Shown here piece by piece: positions 1 through 8,073 of a stretch of DNA of 64,000 nucleotides (position 1 is its first letter; each line of letters opens with the position of its first letter). The notes below the pieces were generated by a model that did no database searches, was not told the DNA's origin, and saw nothing but the letters and a program-made list of their open reading frames with translations. This DNA comes from an uncultured Pelagibacteraceae bacterium (GTDB lineage Bacteria; Pseudomonadota; Alphaproteobacteria; Pelagibacterales; Pelagibacteraceae): positions 1-64,000 of the forward strand of contig CACEHR010000007.1 in assembly GCA_902559395.1 (NCBI GenBank), read 5' to 3'. The translations under genes and the position numbers were made by a program.

Positions 1-1039
1 ATAATGTAGCTAACATTGGAGCAGAAGAATAAAGTAGGAAGATAAAGAATAATGACCAACCTACTGATTTTCTAGCTGCTTTTACACTTGGAGTAGTAAA
101 GTATCTCATCATCACGTGCGGTAATGAAGCTGTTCCCATCATCATCGCTAATGCTAATGAAATAAATGCCCAAGGTGTAGCGTTAACTGCAGAGTGTGCT
201 TTAGTTATTCCTGCTAAGCCTTTAGGTACTGATTTTAGATCAGCAGCCGCGTTTTTAACAAAACCGAACTGTTGTTCTAATTCACCAATTCTAGCTACCT
301 CGTCAGCTAACATAAAGTGAGGGAAGAAACCCGCACCCATTTTGTTACTGATCCAGAATACTGGAAGTAGGTAAGCTATAATCAGTACGATATATTGTGC
401 AACCTGTGTCCAAGTTACCCCTCTCATACCACCTAACATTGAACATAATAAAATACTTATTAGTCCAACATAAACTGCGTATTGGAATGGGATATCAAGT
501 GCAACAGATGCAATAGTACCTGTAGCGTTAATTTGTGCAGTCACATAAGTAAATGAAGCAACAGTTAAAACTACCACTGCGCTAAATCTAGCTAGATTAC
601 CACCGTATCTTGTACCTATAAAATCTGGGACTGTATAACAGCCAAATTTTCTTAAGTATGGTGCTAATAAAGATGCAACAAGCACGTAACCACCAGTCCA
701 ACCTACAAGTAGAGCCATATACCCGTAACCTTTAAAGTAAATACCACCCGCCATTGCAACGAATGAAGCACCAGACATCCAGTCTGCTGCAGTCGCCATT
801 CCGTTGAAGACTGTTGGTACTTGCCTACCAGCTACGTAATATGCATCTGCTTGGGCTGTTCTTGATAGCCAACCGATTAATGCATAGATGAATACAGTAA
901 ATGCAACGAAAGCGATACCGATCGCTTTAGCTGTCATACCCATCTGTTCAGCAATTGCCATAATGATTATGAAACCTATAAATCCTCCGGTATAGATCCC
1001 GTAAACTTTAGGCAAATTATCTATGAAATTACCTTTCAT
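1..1039 (-). CDS. Sodium:solute symporter (acetate permease ActP-like), 3' end outside window
   Basis: Membrane carrier of the solute:sodium symporter (SSS) family, expected to import a small monocarboxylate such as acetate with Na+. The reading frame starts MKGNFIDNLPKVYGIYTGGF and runs off the window after about 346 residues. Several long hydrophobic helices are visible, with SSS-like stretches YYVAGRQVP and ATAADWMSGASF followed by PDFIGTRYGG. The start codon overlaps the stop of the upstream small subunit by one base (TAATG), so the two are co-translated. Acetyl-CoA synthetase lies nearby, which favours acetate as substrate, but the specificity is inferred from context. Because the C-terminus is missing, total length and completeness cannot be judged. 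Confidence 0.85.
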   Translation of the reverse strand, partial: MKGNFIDNLPKVYGIYTGGFIGFIIIMAIAEQMGMTAKAIGIAFVAFTVFIYALIGWLSRTAQADAYYVAGRQVPTVFNGMATAADWMSGASFVAMAGGIYFKGYGYMALLVGWTGGYVLVASLLAPYLRKFGCYTVPDFIGTRYGGNLARFSAVVVLTVASFTYVTAQINATGTIASVALDIPFQYAVYVGLISILLCSMLGGMRGVTWTQVAQYIVLIIAYLLPVFWISNKMGAGFFPHFMLADEVARIGELEQQFGFVKNAAADLKSVPKGLAGITKAHSAVNATPWAFISLALAMMMGTASLPHVMMRYFTTPSVKAARKSVGWSLFFIFLLYSSAPMLATL

Positions 1040-1299
1040 TATTCGTCCTCTCTTTCGCTAAAGCCGAACTCTTCATCGATTTTTTCTTGTCTATTCGCAA
1101 ACCAGAAAATTAGGATTACGAAAGCGCCAAGAGATCCCTGACATGTAAACCAGTATGTCCATGGATAACCGAAAGGTCCTGTGACCTCGTTCATTTCAGC
1201 TCCAAAGAGAAAGATGCCAATTGAGAAAACAAACCAAATTGCCAATGTTATAAATAACAATGACCTGGTTTTTTCCCAGTGTTTTTGTTGATTTGACAT
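1039..1299 (-). CDS. DUF4212 small subunit of sodium/solute symporter
   Basis: An 86-residue protein with two hydrophobic segments (about residues 13-34 and 46-66) and an acidic C-terminus, matching the DUF4212 'sodium/substrate symporter small subunit' family. Such proteins are encoded directly upstream of ActP-type symporters and are thought to be their partner subunit. That is the arrangement here, with a one-base stop/start overlap into the symporter. A good ribosome binding site (AGAGAGG) lies a few bases before the ATG on the minus strand. The promoter is probably in the roughly 130-nt spacer shared with the divergent gene at 1435. Confidence 0.85.
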   Translation of the reverse strand: MSNQQKHWEKTRSLLFITLAIWFVFSIGIFLFGAEMNEVTGPFGYPWTYWFTCQGSLGAFVILIFWFANRQEKIDEEFGFSEREDE

Positions 1300-1434
1300 T
1301 TATACCTCTCTTTTTAGTTATAACTGGATAAAACCATAACCATTATGAGAGCTTTGAAAACCCTAAAAATTGATCATATTAGGTACTTATTTACTTACTT
1401 TTTTAAGATATAATTGGCGCACTTACAAATTTAC

Positions 1435-2058
1435 ATGGGAAAATATAAATTAACTTGGAGAGACATAAAACTTGAGGATTTTAAAACATATTTATTCGCC
1501 ATGTTTAAGGCGTTTATTCCAAAGAAAAAAATAAAAACTTTAGATGAATTAGAGCAGTTTATTCAAACTAAATCTGCATGGGCCACTCAAGTTACTTTAT
1601 ATAATTATCTAAAAACTAGAATGGGAACAAGATACGTTCTTCATTTTGATAATGATGAATTCATGTCATCAGTAAATCTTGCTAAATGGAATATTTATTC
1701 AGTTGCATTACAAGATTTAACTTTTTTTACTTTTTCATATTTAAAAGTTAATTTTAATTATCAGGACATTGATAAAGCAAACGAAATTTTCAATAAAATT
1801 TTAGATGATGAAATTTCTAATAAGATGCCATTAAATATTATTGATGAAGCAAGGAAAAGTTTTGATGAAAGATTGGATAAAATAAATTGGGATGTTTATT
1901 ATCAGGACTTACCTTTTAATCCTAGTGCACTCTCTTTATATAAATGGGCTCCGATTGCAGATGAATTAAAAACTTTAGATCGAAAGATTGTTTTAAATTC
2001 GATGATTTTAAAATGGGATGTTGTTAAACAAGAGTTTAAAGATTTAATTCAGTTTTAA
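1435..2058 (+). CDS. Conserved hypothetical protein, soluble
   Basis: A 207-residue soluble protein starting [21 protein letters not shown] chose the ATG at 1435; an in-frame TTG at 1414 would add seven residues. No transmembrane segment or signal peptide is evident; the N-terminal third contains an amphipathic basic stretch [17 protein letters not shown] do not recognise a catalytic motif or a family with a known function. It is divergent from the DUF4212/symporter pair and its stop overlaps the stop of acs by four bases tail to tail. It could be an SAR11-lineage conserved protein, but that is a guess from context. Confidence 0.6.
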   Translation: MGKYKLTWRDIKLEDFKTYLFAMFKAFIPKKKIKTLDELEQFIQTKSAWATQVTLYNYLKTRMGTRYVLHFDNDEFMSSVNLAKWNIYSVALQDLTFFTFSYLKVNFNYQDIDKANEIFNKILDDEISNKMPLNIIDEARKSFDERLDKINWDVYYQDLPFNPSALSLYKWAPIADELKTLDRKIVLNSMILKWDVVKQEFKDLIQF

Positions 2059-4151
2059 ATATTTTTTCTATTTTCAACCAAACTATCAACTACACTTGGA
2101 TCTGCTAGAGTAGTTGTATCTCCTAATTGATCATGTTCATTGGCAGCAATCTTTCTTAGAATTCTTCTCATTATTTTTCCTGATCTTGTTTTAGGAAGAC
2201 CTGGAGTAAAATGAATTAGGTCTGGAGTTGCAAGAGGTCCGATTTGTTTTCTAACCCAAAGTTTAAGATCTCTTTCAAGTTCACCCGTTTCGTTTTCTCC
2301 TGCATTTAATGTTACATAACAATATAAACCATTACCTTTTATATCGTGAGGGTAACCAACTACAGCAGCTTCAGCTACTTTTGGGTGAGCAACAAAAGCA
2401 CTTTCAATTTCAGCAGTTCCTAGGTTGTGTCCTGAAACAATAATTACATCATCTACTCGACCGGTGATCCAGTAATATCCATCTTTATCTCTTCTACATC
2501 CATCACCAGTAAAATATTTTCCGTTGAATTGAGAAAAATAAGTATCAATAAATCTTTGATGATCCCCATATACTGTTCTCATTTGGCCAGGCCAAGATTG
2601 AGCTATACATAACCTTCCTTCACCAGCTCCTTTAATTTCTTTACCATTTTTATCAACAAGGACGGGCTTAATTCCATAGAAAGGTTTTGTTGCAGATCCA
2701 GGTTTAAGAGGAATCGCACCTGTTTGAGGAGCAATCATTATTCCTCCAGTTTCTGTCTGCCACCAAGTATCTACAATTGGGCATTTAGAATTACCTACAG
2801 TTTTATAATACCACATCCAAGCCTCTGGATTTATTGGTTCTCCCACCGTTCCTAAGAGTTTAAGTGATTTTCGAGAAGTTTTCTTAACTGGTTTATCTCC
2901 CTCCCGCATTAATGCTCTAATTGCAGTTGGTGCTGTATAAAAAGTATTTACTTTATATTTATCAACTATTTGCCACCACCTTGAACTATCAGGATAATTT
3001 GGAATTCCTTCAAACATTATAGTTGTTGCACCATTCGAAAGTGGTCCATAAATAATATAACTATGTCCAGTTACCCAACCAATATCAGCAGTACACCAAT
3101 AAATATCTTTTGGTTTGTAGTTAAAAATATATTGATGTGTCATTGAAGCATAAACCATATAACCACCAGTAGTATGAAGAACTCCTTTAGGTTTACCTGT
3201 TGAACCTGAGGTATATAAAATAAACAAAGGATCTTCTGCGTTCATTTCTTCAGGTTCACAATGATTAGGAACATCTTTAATTAAATCATGATACCAAACA
3301 TCTCTATTTTGATCCCAGTTGATGTAATTTCCAGTTCGTTTAACAACAATACATTTTTTAACGTTTGGACAACTCATTAAAGCTTCATCGACTGTATATT
3401 TCAGTGGTATAGTTTTTCCACCTCTCACTCCTTCATCAGCAGTGATTATATATTCAGATTCGCAATCATTCACTCTTCCAGAGATAGAATCTGCTGAAAA
3501 ACCTCCAAAAATAATTGAATGTACTGCACCAATTCTTACACAAGCCAGCATTAAAATTGCTAACTCTGGTATCATAGTTAAATAAATTGTTACACGGTCA
3601 CCTTTTTTAATTCCTAATTTTTTTAAACCATTTGCTGCTTTAGAAACTTTTTGATGAAGTTGCTTATAAGAAATTTTTTGACTATCTTTTGGATCATCTC
3701 CAACCCAAATAATAGCAGTTTTATCTTTTTTATCCTTTAAATGTCTATCAATGCAATTTGCAGAAGCATTTAAAGTGCCATCTTCAAACCATTTAATTTT
3801 TACTTCTTTTGTGCTGTATTTTACGTCTTTAATTTTTTTATATGGTTTTATCCAAGTTATTCTTTTTCCCTCTTTCCTCCAAAATTCGTCATTGCTTTTT
3901 ATAGATTGAGAATATTTTTGTTGGTATTTACTTTTATTTGCTAAGCTACTTTTAACCCATTCTGGTTTTGTTTTAATAACAACTTCAGGAGGTGTATTTC
4001 CGTTTTCCTTTTTTGCTTTAATTCTTTTTTTTGCTTTTTTAGAAGATCTTTTTCTAACTTTAGATCTTCTCTTCACCTTTTTTGAGGTTTTTTTTCTAAC
4101 TTTAGACTTTTTTTTTCTTACCTTGCTTTTCTTCTTCTTTTTTTTTGGCAT
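2055..4151 (-). CDS. acs: Acetyl-CoA synthetase with lysine-rich N-terminal extension
   Basis: AMP-forming acetate:CoA ligase, converting acetate, ATP and CoA to acetyl-CoA. Family signatures are clear: the P-loop-like [19 protein letters not shown], the adenylation motif [30 protein letters not shown], and the C-terminal acetylation-site motif [15 protein letters not shown], whose last Lys before IMRR is the usual regulatory lysine. At 698 residues it is longer than the usual ~650 because residues 1-50 are an almost pure Lys/Arg/Ser/Val tract (repeats of KSKVRKK type) before the canonical region begins. No internal ATG precedes the conserved part, so the tail seems to be translated unless a rare start is used. 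It pairs functionally with the symporter at 1-1039. The gene lies 15 bases downstream of the EVE gene and is probably co-transcribed with it. Confidence 0.95.
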   Translation of the reverse strand: MPKKKKKKSKVRKKKSKVRKKTSKKVKRRSKVRKRSSKKAKKRIKAKKENGNTPPEVVIKTKPEWVKSSLANKSKYQQKYSQSIKSNDEFWRKEGKRITWIKPYKKIKDVKYSTKEVKIKWFEDGTLNASANCIDRHLKDKKDKTAIIWVGDDPKDSQKISYKQLHQKVSKAANGLKKLGIKKGDRVTIYLTMIPELAILMLACVRIGAVHSIIFGGFSADSISGRVNDCESEYIITADEGVRGGKTIPLKYTVDEALMSCPNVKKCIVVKRTGNYINWDQNRDVWYHDLIKDVPNHCEPEEMNAEDPLFILYTSGSTGKPKGVLHTTGGYMVYASMTHQYIFNYKPKDIYWCTADIGWVTGHSYIIYGPLSNGATTIMFEGIPNYPDSSRWWQIVDKYKVNTFYTAPTAIRALMREGDKPVKKTSRKSLKLLGTVGEPINPEAWMWYYKTVGNSKCPIVDTWWQTETGGIMIAPQTGAIPLKPGSATKPFYGIKPVLVDKNGKEIKGAGEGRLCIAQSWPGQMRTVYGDHQRFIDTYFSQFNGKYFTGDGCRRDKDGYYWITGRVDDVIIVSGHNLGTAEIESAFVAHPKVAEAAVVGYPHDIKGNGLYCYVTLNAGENETGELERDLKLWVRKQIGPLATPDLIHFTPGLPKTRSGKIMRRILRKIAANEHDQLGDTTTLADPSVVDSLVENRKNI

Positions 4152-4166
4152 AGGATAATTTTTTTT

Positions 4167-4580
4167 TTAAATTTTACTCATGTTATTTATAATTTTCCAG
4201 CTTTTATAATCAACAGGCATTACAGAAAGCCTACTTTGCTTTATCAGAGCTAAATGGCTTAAATCCTTATTTTTTTTAATATTTTCGAGCGTTATAGGTT
4301 TTGAAAATTTAGACTTAAATTGAACAGTAACGGCAACAAATCTCCCTGTTTTGTCTGTTTTATCTATATACGATTCTTTAATAACTTTTACTATTCCAAC
4401 TATCTCTTTTCCTATGTTTGAATGATAAAAAAAACATAGATCTCCTTTACTCATACTTTTTAAATTTTTTGCAGCTTGATAATTTCTGACACCATCCCAA
4501 GGTGCACCTTTAATTCCAGCTTTTTTTTGTTGGTCAATTGACCAAACATCTGGTTCAGATTTCATCAACCAGTACTTCAT
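4167..4580 (-). CDS. EVE domain-containing protein
   Basis: A 137-residue single-domain EVE protein (PUA-like fold; thymocyte nuclear protein 1 type). Visible hallmarks are the N-terminal MKYWLMKSEPDVWSID, the WDGVRNYQA motif and GDLCFFYHSN. EVE domains are known or predicted to bind modified bases in DNA or RNA. The gene is common in alphaproteobacteria near tsaD, so it is probably core and not part of the restriction-like island upstream. Even so, a modified-base reader next to a DNA methylase is worth noting. Its ATG directly follows the TAG of a 31-codon open frame, and acs follows 15 bases downstream. Confidence 0.88.
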   Translation of the reverse strand: MKYWLMKSEPDVWSIDQQKKAGIKGAPWDGVRNYQAAKNLKSMSKGDLCFFYHSNIGKEIVGIVKVIKESYIDKTDKTGRFVAVTVQFKSKFSKPITLENIKKNKDLSHLALIKQSRLSVMPVDYKSWKIINNMSKI

Positions 4581-4676
4581 CTAATTGTTTCTCCGATGTT
4601 TACACCATTTTTGAATCATCGGACTTTCATTTTCCTTGGTTTTTTTAAAACACGTACAACACAAAGTACTATACAT
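4581..4676 (-). CDS. Possible small Cys-rich protein (31 aa)
   Basis: An open frame of 31 codons beginning MYSTLCCTCFKKTKENESP and ending KWCKHRRNN. It fills the space between the island gene at 4677 and the EVE gene exactly: its ATG follows the upstream TAA with no gap, and its TAG is followed directly by the EVE ATG. Four cysteines (CCxC plus a later C) could suit a metal site. Its first codons lie inside the 26-bp direct repeat, so the frame may be a by-product of that repeat and the EVE leader. The purine-rich GGAG near its end would serve as the EVE ribosome binding site in any case. Confidence 0.3.
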   Translation of the reverse strand: MYSTLCCTCFKKTKENESPMIQKWCKHRRNN

Positions 4677-4678
4677 TT
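4653..4678. repeat. Island-end imperfect direct repeat, downstream copy
   Basis: A 26-bp segment matching 22 of 26 positions with 11326-11351 in the same orientation. Read on the minus strand it consists of two related 10-mers (GTATAGTACT and GTGTTGTACG) separated by 2 bp. The two copies bracket the restriction-like genes, as expected for an integration or duplication scar; a repeated regulatory box is the alternative. Confidence 0.6.
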
Positions 4679-5168
4679 ATTTATTTTTGAATCTTTTTAA
4701 TATTCTTTGTCTATTTAATTCTTTTCTTGCTTTATTTAAATAAGGTTTATTTAAAAGTTCAGTTAAATGATCCTTAGCTTTCTTTTTTTTCTTTTTTTTT
4801 ATTTTTGTACCGTCGGGCTTATAAATTGATCTAACCCATTTTGATAAATCAAGATTTATTAAATACCATCCAAATTTATCTAAAATTTCTTGGTCATCTA
4901 AATTTTTTGCATAGGCAATGTGTCCTTGCAAAACAAATATTTTATTTTTATCATTCATGAATGCTTTGGGTACCCAAGTAGGTTTTCTTGGATATTGAAT
5001 GTTTTTTTTAATTCCTAATACTTTATAACCTTCTATTTCTTCAATCTTTCTAAAATATCCGGCCATTAGAATATCATAAGCTTTTCGCCAATACTCCAAC
5101 TGTGGATATAATTTATATTTAGTTTTTATGTGTTTGTACAAAATTTTAGTATTAATATGTTTAACCAT
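4677..5168 (-). CDS. Uncharacterised basic protein, last gene of restriction-like cassette
   Basis: A 163-residue, strongly basic protein that I do not recognise. The ATG at 5168, one base after the methylase stop, is preferred; an upstream TTG would add seven residues inside the methylase. The N-terminal half has aromatic-rich stretches (YPQLEYWRKAYDILMAGYF and YPRKPTWVPKAFM) and looks folded. It is followed by LDLSKWVRSIYKPDG, a run of seven lysines within KIKKKKKKKAKDH, and a basic helical end RKELNRQRILKRFKNK. The tail suggests nucleic-acid binding, but that is only inference. Tight coupling to the methylase suggests it belongs to the same functional cassette, perhaps as an accessory or specificity factor. 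No membrane segment is seen. Confidence 0.6.
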   Translation of the reverse strand: MVKHINTKILYKHIKTKYKLYPQLEYWRKAYDILMAGYFRKIEEIEGYKVLGIKKNIQYPRKPTWVPKAFMNDKNKIFVLQGHIAYAKNLDDQEILDKFGWYLINLDLSKWVRSIYKPDGTKIKKKKKKKAKDHLTELLNKPYLNKARKELNRQRILKRFKNK

Positions 5169-5169
5169 T

Positions 5170-8073
5170 TTATTTATTATAATCTTCAATAATTTTTATT
5201 TGATTATTACTTAATGAGTAAATTTTATAAAAAGTATTGTCTAATTTTTCTATAATATGTTCAAAATTTTCGTTTTTTTTAATTTTATTAAAAATTTCAT
5301 TTACATCTTCATTAATTTTATAAATTAAATTATCATCATCAGGATACTTTACTGGAATATTTTCAAGCTCATAAATTCCAACTGTAGCTAGTTGATATTT
5401 ATTATTATACCAAAATCTTATTAATTTAGAGTTTAACAGTGCACAAATATATTCTAATGATACACCCGATGTTATGGTCCTATAATCTGATACTATAGCT
5501 GTATCTAGAAAATAACTTTTATTATAATCTATCGTTGCAGGCAAAGTTTGAGCTATCCTTTGAAGAACTATTTTTTTATTAACTTCAAAAAATTCTTTAG
5601 TATAAGGGACACTTCCAGGTTTTTTCCTCATTAGATTTGGCTTATAATTTATATATTCACCATCCCATTCAATTTTATATGAGCTTATATTTCTTCCTCT
5701 AAAAATTTTTTTATGATCTTTATCATCTGCTTTACTGACTATAAATTTTTTATCATTACTTGTTTTAATACCCCTGGAAAATCTCAAAAAATTATAAAGT
5801 TTCTTTCCCTTTAAAGAAATTTTTTCGATAAGTTCATCTTCATTTACTGATGAGGTCGTATTAAATGAGTGATTAATATCATTTCTTAATTTTAATGAAT
5901 CAATAGATTTAAAATATTGAAAATTACTATTAAAAATTTTTATAAAATATTTTTCTTTAACTTCTTTTTTCAAAAAAAGAATAAGTGGAGTATTTGAGGC
6001 TTTAAATGTTCTTGAATCTAGATTAATAATTTTAGATATACAAAAATTGTTTAACATAAATTTTCTTAATAGCTTAAAGCTGTCAGTAGCTTTCCAAGTA
6101 TTTGTGATAATGAATGATACGACTGATTTTTTAGATGCCCATGTAAAAGAATCTTCTATAAAAAAAGCGTATATATCTGTTTTATTTCTTAATACTTTAA
6201 AACTAGAATACTTTTTTCTTTTATCTTCAGGGAGGTTAGCAAAATTTATGTAAGGTGGGTTTCCTATTACAATATCAAATCCATTACCATTATTAAATAC
6301 TTCGCTAAAATATACTCTAATATCAAAATTGTTTTGCTTCTTAAATTGATTTAAATTTTTAAATATTTTATCTTTTAATTCTTTTTGTTTAGCTTTCTTG
6401 GTAGTCGAAATATATTCTGTTTTTAATTTTTCTGTTTCTAATAGTTTCTTAAATATAAAAACATCTATATCAATTTTTTCTAAAGAATCTCCTTGTATAA
6501 TTTTAAAATCTAAATTTGGAAGTGGATTGATTTGTTCTTTTCCTCTTTTATCAATTAACAAAGAAAGCCAAAGCCTAAGTTTTGCAATTTCTATCGCTCC
6601 TTTATCAATATCTACTCCATAAATACTATTCTCGATCGCAAATTTTTTAATTTCATACTTATTTTTTGAAGATCCTAAATATGAATTTAATTTATATCTT
6701 AAGTCACATATTAAATTAAGCAGCTCAACAGGGAAAGCGCCTGAACCAATTGCAGGATCTAATATCTTAACTGAGGAAATTGATTTATCTAGTTTATCTC
6801 TAATAGAAAAAATTTTTTTTTCTGGAAACTTTTTGTTACTATTTTCATAATAAACAAAATTTCTTACTTCTTCTTTGCTAATTAAACTTGGACCCAATGA
6901 TTTATATAAATATTCAATCATCGAATTTTTAGACATGAAACTTACTATTTTTCTAGGAGTATAAAATGCACCTTTTGATTTTCTGTCTTCTGTATCTAAT
7001 AATCTTTCAAATACTTTACCTAACATTTCGGGGTCTATTGCAATTTCAATATCTAAAGATGTTAATTCGTCTATTGTGAAGTTATAAAGGTCAAAAATAT
7101 CTAATATTCCTGTACTTTCTACATTTGAAAAAATTGTGTTTGGAATATCAAGATTTTCTTTTTTCCAATCATAACCTTCAAAATAATAGAAAAGTTCTCC
7201 ACCAATATAAGGAATTTTACAATTTAAAATTTCTAAATAGTCATTTTTATTTTTTTTATTTAGACCATCATAAAAAAAAAATTCTAAAAATTTATTAAAA
7301 AAATTTTTTTTCTTTAAATCATATTTGTTAAACTGATCGCGTAAAAAATTTTGATTTCCTGTGCCCCAATCATTATTTTGATCAACTCCCAACCAGCCTT
7401 TTTTTTGAAGAAAGTAACAAAATACAATTTGACCTAGTAATTTTTTTGCAAAAAAATCTGTTCCAATATTCTTTTTTTTTGAAAATAAACTGAAAATTTT
7501 GTCATTATCTAAATATTCTTTAATCTTTATAAAAAGAGATTTGTAGGAATTAAAGAATTCCTCACCTACAATTTCAATGTTAAATCTATTTATTAAATCA
7601 TCATAATTTTGGATCTTCCCTAATTTTATAAGCTGTGTTGAAGGCGTATGAATTTTAGCTTTTTCCCCCATTAAAAAAGAATACCTAACAGGATTTGAAA
7701 ATTTTTTTTTTATTTTTGTATCAGTTGCCCATTCTAATTCACTCTTTATGAAAGAAAGTCTATAGTGAGTTTCTTTTTTTGAAAACGTGACAACCAAAGC
7801 ATTAGAATATCCATTTGATTCTAAAAATTTAAATAGTTCTCTGGTAATTTTTATTCTACTTTTTTCAGATTTAATTCTTTCTACTTCTAATATCACAAGC
7901 TTCTTAAGTGAGTTTACTGATCCTATAAGTTTTGCACTTTTGAAATATTTATGATTATCTTTTATTTTAAATTCTTTTTTACTAAAAATTAGATCTTCTG
8001 GTAAAAAAAAAGATAAAAAAGATTTAAATTCTTCTTGATTATAAGGTTTGCTAAAATCAAATTTATCTAGCAT
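5170..8073 (-). CDS. Eco57I-type N6-adenine DNA methyltransferase (restriction-modification)
   Basis: A 967-residue class I SAM-dependent DNA methylase of the Eco57I/TaqI type. Motifs in order: GAFYTPRKIVSFM (Eco57I signature, about residue 370), SAM-binding DPAIGSGAFPVELL (about 438), acidic motif YGVDIDKGAIEIAKLRLWLS, and catalytic GNPPYINFANLP (about 604), which indicates N6-adenine methylation. The C-terminal ~250 residues resemble a target-recognition domain. The N-terminal ~150 residues, with ILEVERIKSEKSRIKITREL and ALVVTFSKKETHYRLSFI, form a separate domain that I cannot name. Its start overlaps the stop of the PLD-helicase gene by 11 bases, so the two proteins are translationally coupled. 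It probably marks self DNA, while the helicase/nuclease partner cuts or unwinds unmodified DNA; the pairing is inferred from gene order. Confidence 0.88.
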   Translation of the reverse strand: MLDKFDFSKPYNQEEFKSFLSFFLPEDLIFSKKEFKIKDNHKYFKSAKLIGSVNSLKKLVILEVERIKSEKSRIKITRELFKFLESNGYSNALVVTFSKKETHYRLSFIKSELEWATDTKIKKKFSNPVRYSFLMGEKAKIHTPSTQLIKLGKIQNYDDLINRFNIEIVGEEFFNSYKSLFIKIKEYLDNDKIFSLFSKKKNIGTDFFAKKLLGQIVFCYFLQKKGWLGVDQNNDWGTGNQNFLRDQFNKYDLKKKNFFNKFLEFFFYDGLNKKNKNDYLEILNCKIPYIGGELFYYFEGYDWKKENLDIPNTIFSNVESTGILDIFDLYNFTIDELTSLDIEIAIDPEMLGKVFERLLDTEDRKSKGAFYTPRKIVSFMSKNSMIEYLYKSLGPSLISKEEVRNFVYYENSNKKFPEKKIFSIRDKLDKSISSVKILDPAIGSGAFPVELLNLICDLRYKLNSYLGSSKNKYEIKKFAIENSIYGVDIDKGAIEIAKLRLWLSLLIDKRGKEQINPLPNLDFKIIQGDSLEKIDIDVFIFKKLLETEKLKTEYISTTKKAKQKELKDKIFKNLNQFKKQNNFDIRVYFSEVFNNGNGFDIVIGNPPYINFANLPEDKRKKYSSFKVLRNKTDIYAFFIEDSFTWASKKSVVSFIITNTWKATDSFKLLRKFMLNNFCISKIINLDSRTFKASNTPLILFLKKEVKEKYFIKIFNSNFQYFKSIDSLKLRNDINHSFNTTSSVNEDELIEKISLKGKKLYNFLRFSRGIKTSNDKKFIVSKADDKDHKKIFRGRNISSYKIEWDGEYINYKPNLMRKKPGSVPYTKEFFEVNKKIVLQRIAQTLPATIDYNKSYFLDTAIVSDYRTITSGVSLEYICALLNSKLIRFWYNNKYQLATVGIYELENIPVKYPDDDNLIYKINEDVNEIFNKIKKNENFEHIIEKLDNTFYKIYSLSNNQIKIIEDYNK

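Noticed and set aside
1300..1434. Small RNA or gene in the gap between the symporter subunit and the hypothetical gene at 1435
   Set aside because: Only AT-rich promoter-like DNA and the ribosome site of the minus-strand gene are seen.
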